From CALWPV01 sp045632125 (GTDB taxonomy: Bacteria > Bacillota > Clostridia > Lachnospirales > Bianqueaceae): a stretch of 64,000 bases of DNA. Location: positions 62,001 to 126,000 of the forward strand of contig JAZQWC010000089.1 in NCBI GenBank assembly GCA_045632125.1. Reading direction: 5' to 3'. Made by a program: the position numbers and the translations under genes. Each line of letters begins with the position of its first letter. The first letter of the stretch is position 1. Shown here in pieces: positions 41,232 through 49,046 of the stretch. Below the pieces are notes generated by a model. It was not told the origin of the DNA. It ran no database searches and saw only the letters and a list, made by a program, of their open reading frames with translations.

Positions 41232-43157
41232 ATGAAATTGTATTTTACAGGAGCAGAAAGCGTAATGGATGGAATCCGCGCTCTGGCTCCCGAACTATGT
41301 TTTGAAATTGATGAACAAGCTAATTACCGCGTAGCGGTAAAAGAAATCGAAGAAAATGCTTTGAACTTGACCATTCAGGGAGAGCAGATTACCATCACCT
41401 ATGGCGGAGGCAAGAGTCGTTTCTTCCGCGCACTGGGAATGTTGGTACAGGCTCTTAAAGATGGTGAAACCGAAAAAACGATCAGTGAAAAACCGCTGTT
41501 TGCCACCAACGGCACCATGGTGGATATGTCCAGAAATGCCGTTATGACGGTGGATACCGTAAAATTTATGCTGCGCAAAATGGCTCTAATGGGCATGAAT
41601 ATGTATATGCTCTATACCGAAGATACTTATAAAGTGGAAAATCGTCCGTACTTTGGTCATATGCGTGGTCGTTATTCTAAAGAAGAAATTAAAGAGATGG
41701 ATGCTTATGCGCTCATGTTGGGAATTGAACTGGTACCTTGTATTCAGGTGCTGGGACATTTGGGAACTCATCTGCGCTGGGCAGACGCTGCTAAATATAA
41801 AGATACTGAGCGAGTGGTGTTGGTAGGAGAAGAACAAACCTACAGTTTCATCGATGATTTGATGAAAAGCATTGCAGAATGCTTCACCAGTCGCCGAATT
41901 CACATGGGTATGGATGAAACGGCCGATCTGGGTCTGGGCGGATACCTGAAAAAGAATGGTTTTATAGAGCATACCGATATTTACTTTGAGCATCTGGCCA
42001 AGGTAACGGAAATGGCCCAGAGCTATGGCTTTACTCCCATGATGTGGAGTGACATGTTTTTCCGCATGGCGGGTGAAAATCAAGGTCTGAAGAACTATCG
42101 GGATTATGACCCCAGAGTACAGCTGCCGGAAAATATTGCTGACCGTTTGCCCGAGGGTGTGGAACTGGTATTTTGGGATTATTACAATCCTGATGAAGAG
42201 TTTTATGCAGTCAATTTGGATAAGCACATTAACATCATGAAGCGATATACCCTGTTTGCAGGCGGTGTATGGGCTTGGAGTGGACATGGTATGCAGTATA
42301 CCCGTTCAATTCGCAATACCATTCCTGCACTGGAAGCCTGCAAGAAGGCGGGTACTAAAGAGGTGATCGCCACAGTATGGCATAATGGTTCAGAGGCTTG
42401 TCATTTGATGGCCTTGGCCGGCTTTGCTATGTATACGGAATTCGATTACTCCGGTCATTATGATGAAGAGGCTGTTAGAGCCTGTGTGCGCCGAGTACTG
42501 GGTATTGAGTATGAGGACTTTTTGAGAACCGAAGACGTGGAATATCCTCATGGCAATAACTATTATGCCGGTGTATCCCGTGCTCTGCTATATAATGACC
42601 CGTTGCTGGGTCTGTTTGATCGTCATATTCAGGAATTCGAAACAGAGAACTATTATAAGAGCTGCAGTAATCGTTTAGCAACAGTGGGTGAAACGGTAGC
42701 TGAGGCAGCTGCACAGGATGGAGCTATGTTTGCTCCGGCCTTTGAAATGATGCGCCGGTTGAGTGCTGTTCTGGAAATGAAGGCTGATTTTGGCGTTCGC
42801 TTGAAAGAGGCTTATGATGCGAAAGATACGGCGACTCTTGCCCTGCTTTATAAAGAGTGTGATACCATCATGGCACGCATTGCCGCTCTGCGGCTGGCAC
42901 ATCGAAATGCCTGGATGAAATACTACAAGAGCTTTGGCTGGGAAGTGCACGATATTCGTTACGGCGGCTTAATGCAGCGTTTTGATACGACTAAGATGCA
43001 GCTGGGTGCTTACATCCGTGGTCTGCAGCCGAAGATTGAGGAACTGGAGGAGGATCGCTTGTGGTATGATGGCGGTCATCCGGAAGGTGAATACATTGGC
43101 GGTGGCTTCCTGTGGCTGAAGTACGATAAGATTGCTACCACCGGCATTTTGCCGTAA
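41232..43157 (+). CDS. Family GH20 beta-N-acetylhexosaminidase, cytoplasmic
   Basis: A 641-residue enzyme without signal peptide. An N-terminal alpha/beta domain (to about residue 95) precedes a TIM barrel. The catalytic Asp-Glu pair of GH20 is in RRIHMGMDETADLG. The preceding VDMSRNAVMTVDTVKFMLRKMALMGMNMYMLYTEDTY region (quoted only as landmark, residues about 97-133) starts the barrel. EVIATVWHNGSE and the C-terminal helical bundle are also present. It would release terminal GlcNAc or GalNAc from imported oligosaccharides. This is the best functional clue in the operon. GGGAGG precedes the ATG. Confidence 0.85.
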   Translation: MKLYFTGAESVMDGIRALAPELCFEIDEQANYRVAVKEIEENALNLTIQGEQITITYGGGKSRFFRALGMLVQALKDGETEKTISEKPLFATNGTMVDMSRNAVMTVDTVKFMLRKMALMGMNMYMLYTEDTYKVENRPYFGHMRGRYSKEEIKEMDAYALMLGIELVPCIQVLGHLGTHLRWADAAKYKDTERVVLVGEEQTYSFIDDLMKSIAECFTSRRIHMGMDETADLGLGGYLKKNGFIEHTDIYFEHLAKVTEMAQSYGFTPMMWSDMFFRMAGENQGLKNYRDYDPRVQLPENIADRLPEGVELVFWDYYNPDEEFYAVNLDKHINIMKRYTLFAGGVWAWSGHGMQYTRSIRNTIPALEACKKAGTKEVIATVWHNGSEACHLMALAGFAMYTEFDYSGHYDEEAVRACVRRVLGIEYEDFLRTEDVEYPHGNNYYAGVSRALLYNDPLLGLFDRHIQEFETENYYKSCSNRLATVGETVAEAAAQDGAMFAPAFEMMRRLSAVLEMKADFGVRLKEAYDAKDTATLALLYKECDTIMARIAALRLAHRNAWMKYYKSFGWEVHDIRYGGLMQRFDTTKMQLGAYIRGLQPKIEELEEDRLWYDGGHPEGEYIGGGFLWLKYDKIATTGILP

Positions 43158-43172
43158 GAAAGGATTGTAACA

Positions 43173-43598
43173 ATGACAAATGCAGAACTGATTATAGAAG
43201 CTAAAAAGGCTCGAGAGTTTGCCTATGCTCCCTATTCGCATTTTATGGTGGGAGCAGCACTGGAGACTAAGGACGGAAAAGTTTACCGTGGCTGCAACGT
43301 GGAGAATTCTGCCTATGGTCCCACCAATTGTGCAGAACGCACGGCCTTTTTTAAGGCGATCTCGGAAGGTGAACGTGAATTTACCCGCATTGCCATTGTA
43401 GGAGCAATGGAGGGAATCGAAGCAGATCAACCCTGTGCTCCCTGCGGTGTGTGTCGGCAGGTCATGAACGAATTTTGCGACCACGATACATTTGAAATCA
43501 TTTTGGCAGATGGAAAGGGCGGCGAATTGGTATTCACCTTAAAGGAAATGCTTCCTACTGTATTCGGCGGTCTTCCAATTCCAAAGGAAGGAAACTGA
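43173..43598 (+). CDS. cdd: Cytidine deaminase
   Basis: A 141-residue zinc enzyme that converts cytidine and deoxycytidine to uridine forms. The zinc site is complete: NCAERTAFF (Cys and catalytic Glu) and PCGVCRQVM (two Cys). FAYAPYSHFMVGAALE near the N-terminus is the usual substrate loop. Length is typical. It sits inside the glycan operon, 15 bases after the GH20 gene, which is unusual for a salvage enzyme. A related cyclic amino substrate cannot be excluded. Confidence 0.93.
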   Translation: MTNAELIIEAKKAREFAYAPYSHFMVGAALETKDGKVYRGCNVENSAYGPTNCAERTAFFKAISEGEREFTRIAIVGAMEGIEADQPCAPCGVCRQVMNEFCDHDTFEIILADGKGGELVFTLKEMLPTVFGGLPIPKEGN

Positions 43599-43602
43599 TG
43601 AC

Positions 43603-44805
43603 ATGATCGATACTCGTAAATTTGATATGAAAGAAGCCTACGATGTAATCGTAGTAGGCGGCGGTATTGCCGGTGTAGCTGCAGCTGTGGCAGCCTCTCG
43701 TCATGGCGCGAAGACCTTACTTATGGAAAAACAGGTGGCTTTAGGTGGTCTGGGCACTGTGGGTCTGATCAGCTGGTATGAGCCCTTGTGCGATGGTATG
43801 GGTAAACAAATGGTGTATGGCATCGGTGAGGAACTGATCCGCCTGTCCATTAAGTACGGTTTCGATGATCTGCCGGAGGAATGGGGCGGTACCAGTGGCT
43901 TTGTCAATGGTAAAGGCCGATTTGCCACCCACTATTCTCCCACGATCTTCGCGTTAGCCATGCAGAATTATTGTAAGGAAAATGGCGTAACCATTCGATA
44001 TGATAGTTTGGTGACCTATCCCGATATGGAGGGTAACCGCGTGAAGGGCATCATCGCCGAAGGTGTAGGAGGAAAAGAATATTTCCCCTGTAAGGTCTGT
44101 ATCGATGCCAGCGGCACCGCTGTGCTGTGCCGTGAGGCAGGCATGGAAACTGAGGTTGGAGAAAACTTTTTCTCTTATGTAGCCCATGGTTTTACCGATA
44201 GCGGTGTACAGAAATATAATGAAACCGGCTATATGCGCCGTCTGCGTGCCTGGGAGTGGTGTGGCAGTGACTTGTTCGGAAATGGACATCCGGAAGGTTT
44301 CGGCATGATGAAATGTGAAAATGGCGATGATGTAAATAACTTTATTCAGATTGGTCATGATCGTCTGTTCAAACGAGTGACTGACCGCATTGCCAATGGA
44401 GAGGATAAAAACCGTCAGGATATTATGACCCTGACCACTATGCCTCAGTATCGCAAGATTCGTCGTATGGTGGGCGACTATACCTTCACCGGCGAGGAAG
44501 AAGGTCAAACTTGCGAGCGTTTGGTAGGTCGTTTTGGCGATTTCCGCAAAAAGGATCGCCACTTTGAACTGCCCTATGAAACCTTGTACAACAGTAATTT
44601 CCCCAACATCTTTGCGGCGGGCCGTATCATTTCTGCCACCGGAGACGGCTGGGAAGTAACCCGAGTGATCCCGGTATGTGCCCTTAGCGGCCAAGCCGCA
44701 GGAACGGCGGCGGCTCTTTGTGCAGCTTCCGGCTGCGAGGCAGGCAGTCTTGACATTGCCGTGCTGCAGCAGGTTCTTAAAGATGACGGCGTGATCGTGG
44801 ATTAA
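43603..44805 (+). CDS. FAD-dependent oxidoreductase (FAD_oxidored type)
   Basis: A 400-residue flavoprotein. The dinucleotide-binding fold begins YDVIVVGGGIAGVAAAVAASRHGAKTLLMEKQ at residue 14 (given as landmark; key residues GxGxxG). NIFAAGRIISATGDGWEVTRVIPVCALSGQAAG near the C-terminus completes the FAD site (key residues AAGR and GQAAG). CIDASGTAVLCREAG is typical of the PF12831 group, which occurs in sugar-catabolic clusters. The substrate is unknown. The gene starts four bases after cdd. Confidence 0.82.
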   Translation: MIDTRKFDMKEAYDVIVVGGGIAGVAAAVAASRHGAKTLLMEKQVALGGLGTVGLISWYEPLCDGMGKQMVYGIGEELIRLSIKYGFDDLPEEWGGTSGFVNGKGRFATHYSPTIFALAMQNYCKENGVTIRYDSLVTYPDMEGNRVKGIIAEGVGGKEYFPCKVCIDASGTAVLCREAGMETEVGENFFSYVAHGFTDSGVQKYNETGYMRRLRAWEWCGSDLFGNGHPEGFGMMKCENGDDVNNFIQIGHDRLFKRVTDRIANGEDKNRQDIMTLTTMPQYRKIRRMVGDYTFTGEEEGQTCERLVGRFGDFRKKDRHFELPYETLYNSNFPNIFAAGRIISATGDGWEVTRVIPVCALSGQAAGTAAALCAASGCEAGSLDIAVLQQVLKDDGVIVD

Positions 44806-44826
44806 GGAAAGAGAAATCAATTATTT

Positions 44827-44841
44827 TTCGGCTGCGCCGAA
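44827..44841 (+). repeat. Perfect tri-loop hairpin in an operon spacer
   Basis: TTCGGC-TGC-GCCGAA stands in the 51-base spacer, 16 bases before the start of the Gfo/Idh gene and just upstream of its AGAGG ribosome site. Confidence 0.6.
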
Positions 44842-44856
44842 GAAAAGAGGTGCTAT

Positions 44857-45873
44857 ATGAAACAATTAAATTGGGGTGTAATCGGTGCGGGCGGTATTGC
44901 CAGAAAACGCACGATTCCGGGAATTATGATGGCGGAGAATGCAAAGCTGACCGCTATTATGGACGTAAATGAAACCGTTTTGGCTGAACTGACAGCCGAA
45001 TATAATGTTAAGGGCTATAAGACTGTGGAAGAGCTTTTGGCAGATCCCAACGTGGATGCAGTGTACATTGCATCTCCGGTGTTTGCTCATCTGGAGCAGG
45101 TGAAGCTGGCAGCTGCAGCAGGTAAGCACATTTTGTTGGAAAAACCTTTGGGACGCAGCACGGAAGAGTGCGAAGAAATGATCCGTATTTGTGAAGAGGC
45201 CGGTGTAAAAGGCGGTACCGCTTTTATGATGCGTTTCCACACCTATCATCAGCAGATCAAAAAGCTGATCGAAGACGGTGTGCTGGGTAACATCGTATCT
45301 GCACGTGTACAGCAGATTTTCTGGTATCCGGATCTGCCCAACTGCTGGCGTCAGCAGAAGGCTCTGTCCGGTGGCGGTGCTCTGATGGATGTGGGCGTTC
45401 ATAATATTGATGTAGCGGAATTCATTATTGGCAGCCGTACCAAGCGTGTGACTGGATTTACCGATACCCGTACTTTTAGTTACGATGTTGATGATTGCTG
45501 TCAGTTGCTGATTCAGCTGGAAAACGGTGCAGTGGCTTACATTGACGGTGCCTTCAATATGCAGGGGACCCCTGGCGGCATGCTACTGGAAGTATATGGC
45601 ACTAAAGGCAGCATCTTGGCTCAGGGAACCGTTGGTCAGTTGGAGGCTGGTGAAATTTCGGCCTTTGTGATTGGTGCCGATGGTAAAAGAGAGGCTTTGG
45701 AGTTTGAACCGAACTTCAGCAGCATGTATGCAAAAGAAATCGCAGCTTTTGGCGAGGCGGTTATGAATGATACGGTTCCTCCGGTATCCTTTGAAGACGG
45801 ACTGTGGATCCAGAAGGTGGCAGAGGCTGCTTATCTGGCACAGGAAGAAGCAAGAGTTGTGGAAGTAAAGTAA
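44857..45873 (+). CDS. Gfo/Idh/MocA-family dehydrogenase
   Basis: A 338-residue NAD(P)-dependent sugar dehydrogenase-like protein. The N-terminal Rossmann motif is WGVIGAGGIARKRTIPG. HILLEKPLGRSTEECEEMI carries the EKP catalytic Lys. The C-terminal alpha/beta domain has GGGALMDVGVHNIDVAEFI, with the conserved Asp and His. It could oxidise or epimerise a sugar released by the operon. It is the last gene of the set. No terminator separates it from the promoter of the methionine transporter ten bases downstream. Confidence 0.9.
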   Translation: MKQLNWGVIGAGGIARKRTIPGIMMAENAKLTAIMDVNETVLAELTAEYNVKGYKTVEELLADPNVDAVYIASPVFAHLEQVKLAAAAGKHILLEKPLGRSTEECEEMIRICEEAGVKGGTAFMMRFHTYHQQIKKLIEDGVLGNIVSARVQQIFWYPDLPNCWRQQKALSGGGALMDVGVHNIDVAEFIIGSRTKRVTGFTDTRTFSYDVDDCCQLLIQLENGAVAYIDGAFNMQGTPGGMLLEVYGTKGSILAQGTVGQLEAGEISAFVIGADGKREALEFEPNFSSMYAKEIAAFGEAVMNDTVPPVSFEDGLWIQKVAEAAYLAQEEARVVEVK

Positions 45874-45882
45874 AATTCCCTG

Positions 45883-45911
45883 TTGACAAAATGCAGGAAT
45901 AGTGGTATGGT
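45883..45911 (+). promoter_or_regulatory. Predicted strong promoter of the metQNI leader
   Basis: A perfect TTGACA, a 17-base spacer and TATGGT preceded by TG one base upstream (extended -10). The predicted start is near 45918, which gives a leader RNA of about 230 bases before the terminator. A small hairpin, CCTA-GAACA-TAGG, stands at its 5' end (45921-45933). Confidence 0.75.
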
Positions 45912-45959
45912 ATTGCAAAACCTAGAACATAGGATCACGGAGGAAAGGAGAACCTCATT

Positions 45960-46073
45960 ATGAAGAAACTGGTTGCAGTTATGGATATGGCTATGATGAT
46001 GTACATGTGGGCTATGGACATGTGCATGCGTCGCTATGCAATCGTTTCCGATAGGTTCTTCACCGTGGGTTAA
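45960..46073 (+). CDS. Met-rich leader peptide upstream of the methionine transporter
   Basis: A 37-codon open frame with ATG at 45960, nine bases after AAAGGAG, and TAA at 46071. Ten of its codons are ATG; nine of the sixteen codons 8-23 are Met, including a run of three (codons 12-14). The tail, codons 24-37, has none. It lies inside the transcript of a strong promoter and is followed 40 bases later by an intrinsic terminator, then by metQ. This is the layout of a leader peptide in which ribosome stalling at Met codons senses charged tRNA-Met. Translation has not been shown. The unusual composition, the ribosome site and the transporter downstream make coincidence unlikely. Confidence 0.8.
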   Translation: MKKLVAVMDMAMMMYMWAMDMCMRRYAIVSDRFFTVG

Positions 46074-46121
46074 AGCTTGAAACCGCAAACAAAGCGAGAT
46101 CACTTAACAAATCACCGGAAG
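46045..46121 (+). promoter_or_regulatory. Possible antiterminator pairing in the metQNI leader
   Basis: TTTCC plus GGT (46045-46049 and 46054-46056, with GATA bulged out) can pair with ACCGGAAG (46114-46121), the left arm of the terminator. The upstream partner lies inside the leader peptide frame, 17 bases after the last Met codon. A ribosome stalled on Met codons would leave it free. A ribosome at the stop codon would cover it. The helix is short and was found by eye. Confidence 0.45.
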
Positions 46122-46149
46122 ACTTGATCGGAAAGTCTTCCGGTTTTTT
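46114..46149 (+). terminator. Intrinsic terminator in the metQNI leader (attenuator)
   Basis: ACCGGAAGACTT (46114-46125) and AAGTCTTCCGGT (46133-46144) form a perfect 12-bp stem with a seven-base loop, followed by six T residues. It lies between the leader peptide and metQ, so it must be bypassed for transporter expression from this promoter. Confidence 0.93.
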
Positions 46150-46208
46150 AGTTTTGAAAGGTTGAAGAAAGTGAACTTTTTTGAAAGCGGATAAAGCACA
46201 AATTTCAT

Positions 46209-46222
46209 TTTACATATGTAAA
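46209..46222 (+). promoter_or_regulatory. Palindrome touching the metQ ribosome site
   Basis: TTTACATATGTAAA is a perfect 14-base palindrome whose last two bases are the first of AAGGAG (46221-46226). It could be an operator or could weakly mask the ribosome site. Confidence 0.4.
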
Positions 46223-46235
46223 GGAGAATTACATC

Positions 46236-47078
46236 ATGAAAAAACTGTTATCTGTAGTACTGGCATCCATTTTGGCACTGAGCCTGGTAGGCTGTGGCGG
46301 ATCTGACGACAAGATCACCATTGCGATTCCCAATGACACCACCAACGAAGCAAGAGCATTGCTGCTTCTGGAAGACAAAGGCTACATCAAGGTAAAAGAT
46401 GATGCCGGCATCACTGCAACTATTCTGGATATTGAAGAAAACCCCTATGACATCGAATTCAAAGAAGTTGAAGCTGCTCAGCTGCCCAACGTACTGAAAG
46501 ATGTTGACTTTGCCATCATCAACTCCAACTACGCCATCGATGCAGGCATCAATCCTGCTGAAGAAGCCCTGGCTTTGGAAGGTGTAGCTTCTCCTTATGG
46601 TAATGTTTTGGTAGTTAAAGAGGGTAACGAACAGAACCCCGAAATTCTGGCTCTGAAGGCTGCTCTGGAAAGCCAGGCTGTAGCCGACTTCATCACCGAA
46701 GAATATGACGGTGCAGTAGTGGCTCTGGTAGAAAATGCTACCGATGGTTACGATGCTTCCATCGATTATGCCGCTCTGGCCGGTACTGAAATCAGCGTAG
46801 CTGCTTCTCCCACTCCCCATGCTGAGATCCTTGAGGTGTGCAAAGACATCCTGGCTGAGAAAGACATCACCCTAGATATCGTAGAATTCACCGATTACGT
46901 ACAGCCCAACAACGTGGTTGAAAGTGGTGAGATCGATGCCAACTACTTCCAGCACACTCCTTACCTGGAAGACTTCAATGCTGAGAATGGCACCCACTTG
47001 GTAGTAGTATCCATTCCCCATGTAGAGCCTCTGGGTATCTACGGCGGTCAGGCAGAGTCTCTGGACGCTATTAAATAA
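46236..47078 (+). CDS. metQ: Methionine-binding lipoprotein MetQ (NlpA family)
   Basis: A 280-residue lipoprotein. The signal peptide ends in the lipobox SLVGC, with Cys20 lipidated. The mature part follows the NlpA fold (KITIAIPNDTTNEARALLLLEDKGYI, VDFAIINSNYAIDAGI, and the C-terminal NVVESGEIDANYFQHTPYL and PHVEPLGIYGG, which are diagnostic). It delivers methionine, sometimes D-methionine or formyl-methionine, to the MetNI transporter. It begins after the Met-rich leader and terminator, and metN follows after a spacer with two hairpins. Confidence 0.93.
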   Translation: MKKLLSVVLASILALSLVGCGGSDDKITIAIPNDTTNEARALLLLEDKGYIKVKDDAGITATILDIEENPYDIEFKEVEAAQLPNVLKDVDFAIINSNYAIDAGINPAEEALALEGVASPYGNVLVVKEGNEQNPEILALKAALESQAVADFITEEYDGAVVALVENATDGYDASIDYAALAGTEISVAASPTPHAEILEVCKDILAEKDITLDIVEFTDYVQPNNVVESGEIDANYFQHTPYLEDFNAENGTHLVVVSIPHVEPLGIYGGQAESLDAIK

Positions 47079-47101
47079 GGAAGAAACTCATACAACTTCG
47101 G

Positions 47102-47159
47102 CCCTGGCGGAGCATAGCACTCTGCCGGGGCGAACGCATATATAAGCGCCGAAGGCGCT
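47102..47159 (+). repeat. Two hairpins in the metQ-metN spacer
   Basis: The first pairs CCC-GGC-GAG with CTC-GCC-GGG across 47102-47130, with small mismatches. The second is AGCGCC-GAA-GGCGCT at 47145-47159, a perfect tri-loop. No T run follows. They may keep more metQ than metN mRNA, as needed for a binding protein. Confidence 0.6.
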
Positions 47160-47208
47160 AATACACAAAGGGTATTGTGAAACGGAAAAATAAGGAGATT
47201 TGGACCAA

Positions 47209-48222
47209 ATGATCGAAATCAAAAACCTATCCAAGACTTACGAAACAGCTGACGGTATTGTAACTGCGCTGAAGGATGTTTCTCTTACTGTTGAGGATGG
47301 AGATATTTACGGTATTATTGGTATGAGCGGTGCCGGTAAGAGTACACTGGTGCGTTGTATCAACTTGTTGGAAAAGCCTACTGAGGGCAGTGTGATCGTA
47401 AATGGCTGTGAACTGGGAAGTTTGACGGAAGCTCAGCTTCGTAAGGAGCGCCAGGAAATCACCATGATCTTCCAGGGCTTTAATTTGCTGATGCAGAGAA
47501 CCTGCTTAAAAAATGTATGTTTCCCCTTGGAATTGGCAGGCATCAAGAAGCCCGAAGCAGAGAAAAGAGCTTTGGAACTTTTGGATACAGTAGGCCTGAA
47601 AGATAAGGCCAATGCGTATCCGGCGCAGCTCTCCGGTGGTCAGCAGCAGCGTGTGGCCATTGCCCGCGCACTGGCTACCAATCCGAAGGTGCTGCTCTGC
47701 GATGAAGCTACCAGTGCTCTGGATCCGACCACAACAAATTCTATTTTGGAATTGATCCGAGAGATCAATGAAAAAATGGGCATCACAGTGATCATCATTA
47801 CTCACCAGATGAGCGTGGTGGAACAGATCTGTAAGCATGTTGCCATTTTGGATGGCGGACGTGTAGCGGAAACCGGTGAAGTGGCTGAGGTGTTTGCGCA
47901 TCCCAAGTCACAGGCGGCTCGCAAGTTAGTATTCCCTGAGGGCGATAATGAGATCCTTGTGAACGATGACGATACCCAGTGTTTGATCCGAGTTGTGTAT
48001 AACGGTGCCCGTGCAGCCAATACACCGAGTATTGCCCGCATGGCGGTGGAAAAAGGAATCGAGGCCAACATTGCCTATGCTTCCACAAAGAGCATTGGCG
48101 GTAAGGTGTATGGTTCCATGTTGCTGGGATTGCCGAAGGATAAGCGGCTGGTGCTGGAGGCCATTGAATATTTGACACAGATTCAGGATATTATTGTTGA
48201 GGAGGTGGACAAAAATGTTTAA
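47209..48222 (+). CDS. metN: Methionine ABC transporter ATPase MetN
   Basis: A 337-residue ATPase. Walker A GMSGAGKST, signature LSGGQQQRVAIARAL, Walker B LLCDEATSALDP and H-loop ITHQMSVV are complete. The C-terminal 90 residues form the NIL (ACT-like) domain that binds methionine and gives feedback inhibition of transport (region NTPSIARMAVEKGIEANIAY and GGKVYGSMLLGL). I chose ATG at 47209, 11 bases after AAGGAG. A TTG at 47200 is too close to it. The end overlaps metI by eight bases. Confidence 0.95.
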   Translation: MIEIKNLSKTYETADGIVTALKDVSLTVEDGDIYGIIGMSGAGKSTLVRCINLLEKPTEGSVIVNGCELGSLTEAQLRKERQEITMIFQGFNLLMQRTCLKNVCFPLELAGIKKPEAEKRALELLDTVGLKDKANAYPAQLSGGQQQRVAIARALATNPKVLLCDEATSALDPTTTNSILELIREINEKMGITVIIITHQMSVVEQICKHVAILDGGRVAETGEVAEVFAHPKSQAARKLVFPEGDNEILVNDDDTQCLIRVVYNGARAANTPSIARMAVEKGIEANIAYASTKSIGGKVYGSMLLGLPKDKRLVLEAIEYLTQIQDIIVEEVDKNV

Positions 48223-48928
48223 TGATTTATTTTCTGCGGAGACTTTGCAGGAGACCTGGGAGATCATTGAAACGCAGATTCCTTTGGCGATCTGGGAGAC
48301 GGTATATGTAACCGTATTGTCCACTGCCTTTGCCATTATATTGGGCTTGCCGCTGGGCGTACTGCTGGTGGTTGGAGAAAAGGGCGGCGTGCTGCCTCTG
48401 CCGAAATGGTTTATGAAGGTGCTCAATGTGGTGATCAACCTGCTGCGTTCGGTTCCGTTCTTGATTTTGATGATTCTGGTGGTTCCGCTGACCCGTTTGA
48501 TCGTGGGTACTTCTGTTGGTACCACTGCATCTATTGTACCTTTGGTGATCGCGGCCTTTCCCTTTATCGCTCGTTTGGCGGAGGGCAGCCTGCGTGAGGT
48601 AAATCCCAACACCATCGAGATGGCTCAAAGTATGGGTGCTTCTCCTATGCAGATCATTACGAAGGTGATGATTCCGGAGAGCGTGCCTTCGTTGCTTTCT
48701 AATGCGACCATCGCTATCACCACCATTTTGGGTTATACCGCTATGAGTGGTATTATTGGTGGCGGCGGTCTGGGTAAGATCGCCATCAACTATGGCTATT
48801 ACCGTTACAAATATATGATCATGCTGGTGGCTGTAATCCTATTGATCCTTTTGGTGCAGATCTTCCAGAGCATCGGCACCCGCTTGGCAGTGAAGTCGGA
48901 TAAGCGACTGAAGAATCAGGCAAAGTGA
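48215..48928 (+). CDS. metI: Methionine ABC transporter permease MetI
   Basis: A 237-residue permease with five predicted membrane helices. The sequence AETLQETWEIIETQIPLAIWETVYVT leads into helix one. ETVYVTVLSTAFAIILGLPLG and NLLRSVPFLILMILVVPLTRLIVG are typical of MetI. The EAA loop is MAQSMGASPMQIITKVMIPESVPSLL, and GYTAMSGIIGGGGLGKIAINYGY near the end is the family signature. I chose the ATG at 48215, with GGAGGTGG ahead and an eight-base overlap with metN. A terminator follows. Confidence 0.95.
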   Translation: MFNDLFSAETLQETWEIIETQIPLAIWETVYVTVLSTAFAIILGLPLGVLLVVGEKGGVLPLPKWFMKVLNVVINLLRSVPFLILMILVVPLTRLIVGTSVGTTASIVPLVIAAFPFIARLAEGSLREVNPNTIEMAQSMGASPMQIITKVMIPESVPSLLSNATIAITTILGYTAMSGIIGGGGLGKIAINYGYYRYKYMIMLVAVILLILLVQIFQSIGTRLAVKSDKRLKNQAK

Positions 48929-48960
48929 GAATTTTCGATATAAAAGAATAAAATGCGACG

Positions 48961-49004
48961 AATATCAAGAGTTTCTTGTATAAAAGAAACTCTTGATATT
49001 TTTT
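48961..49004 (+). terminator. Intrinsic terminator after metI
   Basis: AATATCAAGAGTTTCTT and its perfect complement form a 17-bp stem with a seven-base loop, followed by a run of T. Confidence 0.93.
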
Positions 49005-49021
49005 GGTCGTGGTGCTAGAAT
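48993..49021 (+). promoter_or_regulatory. Predicted promoter of the AAA ATPase gene
   Basis: TTGATA, a 17-base spacer and TAGAAT. The -35 box is part of the right arm of the preceding terminator. Confidence 0.6.
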
Positions 49022-49046
49022 AAAAGAAAGAAAGTAGGTGATTTGT

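Noticed and set aside
45912..46235. S-box (SAM-I) riboswitch or T-box upstream of metQ.
   Set aside because: No SAM-I core sequences and no T-box antiterminator motif were seen; the Met-rich open frame explains the terminator better. A riboswitch of an unknown type cannot be fully excluded.
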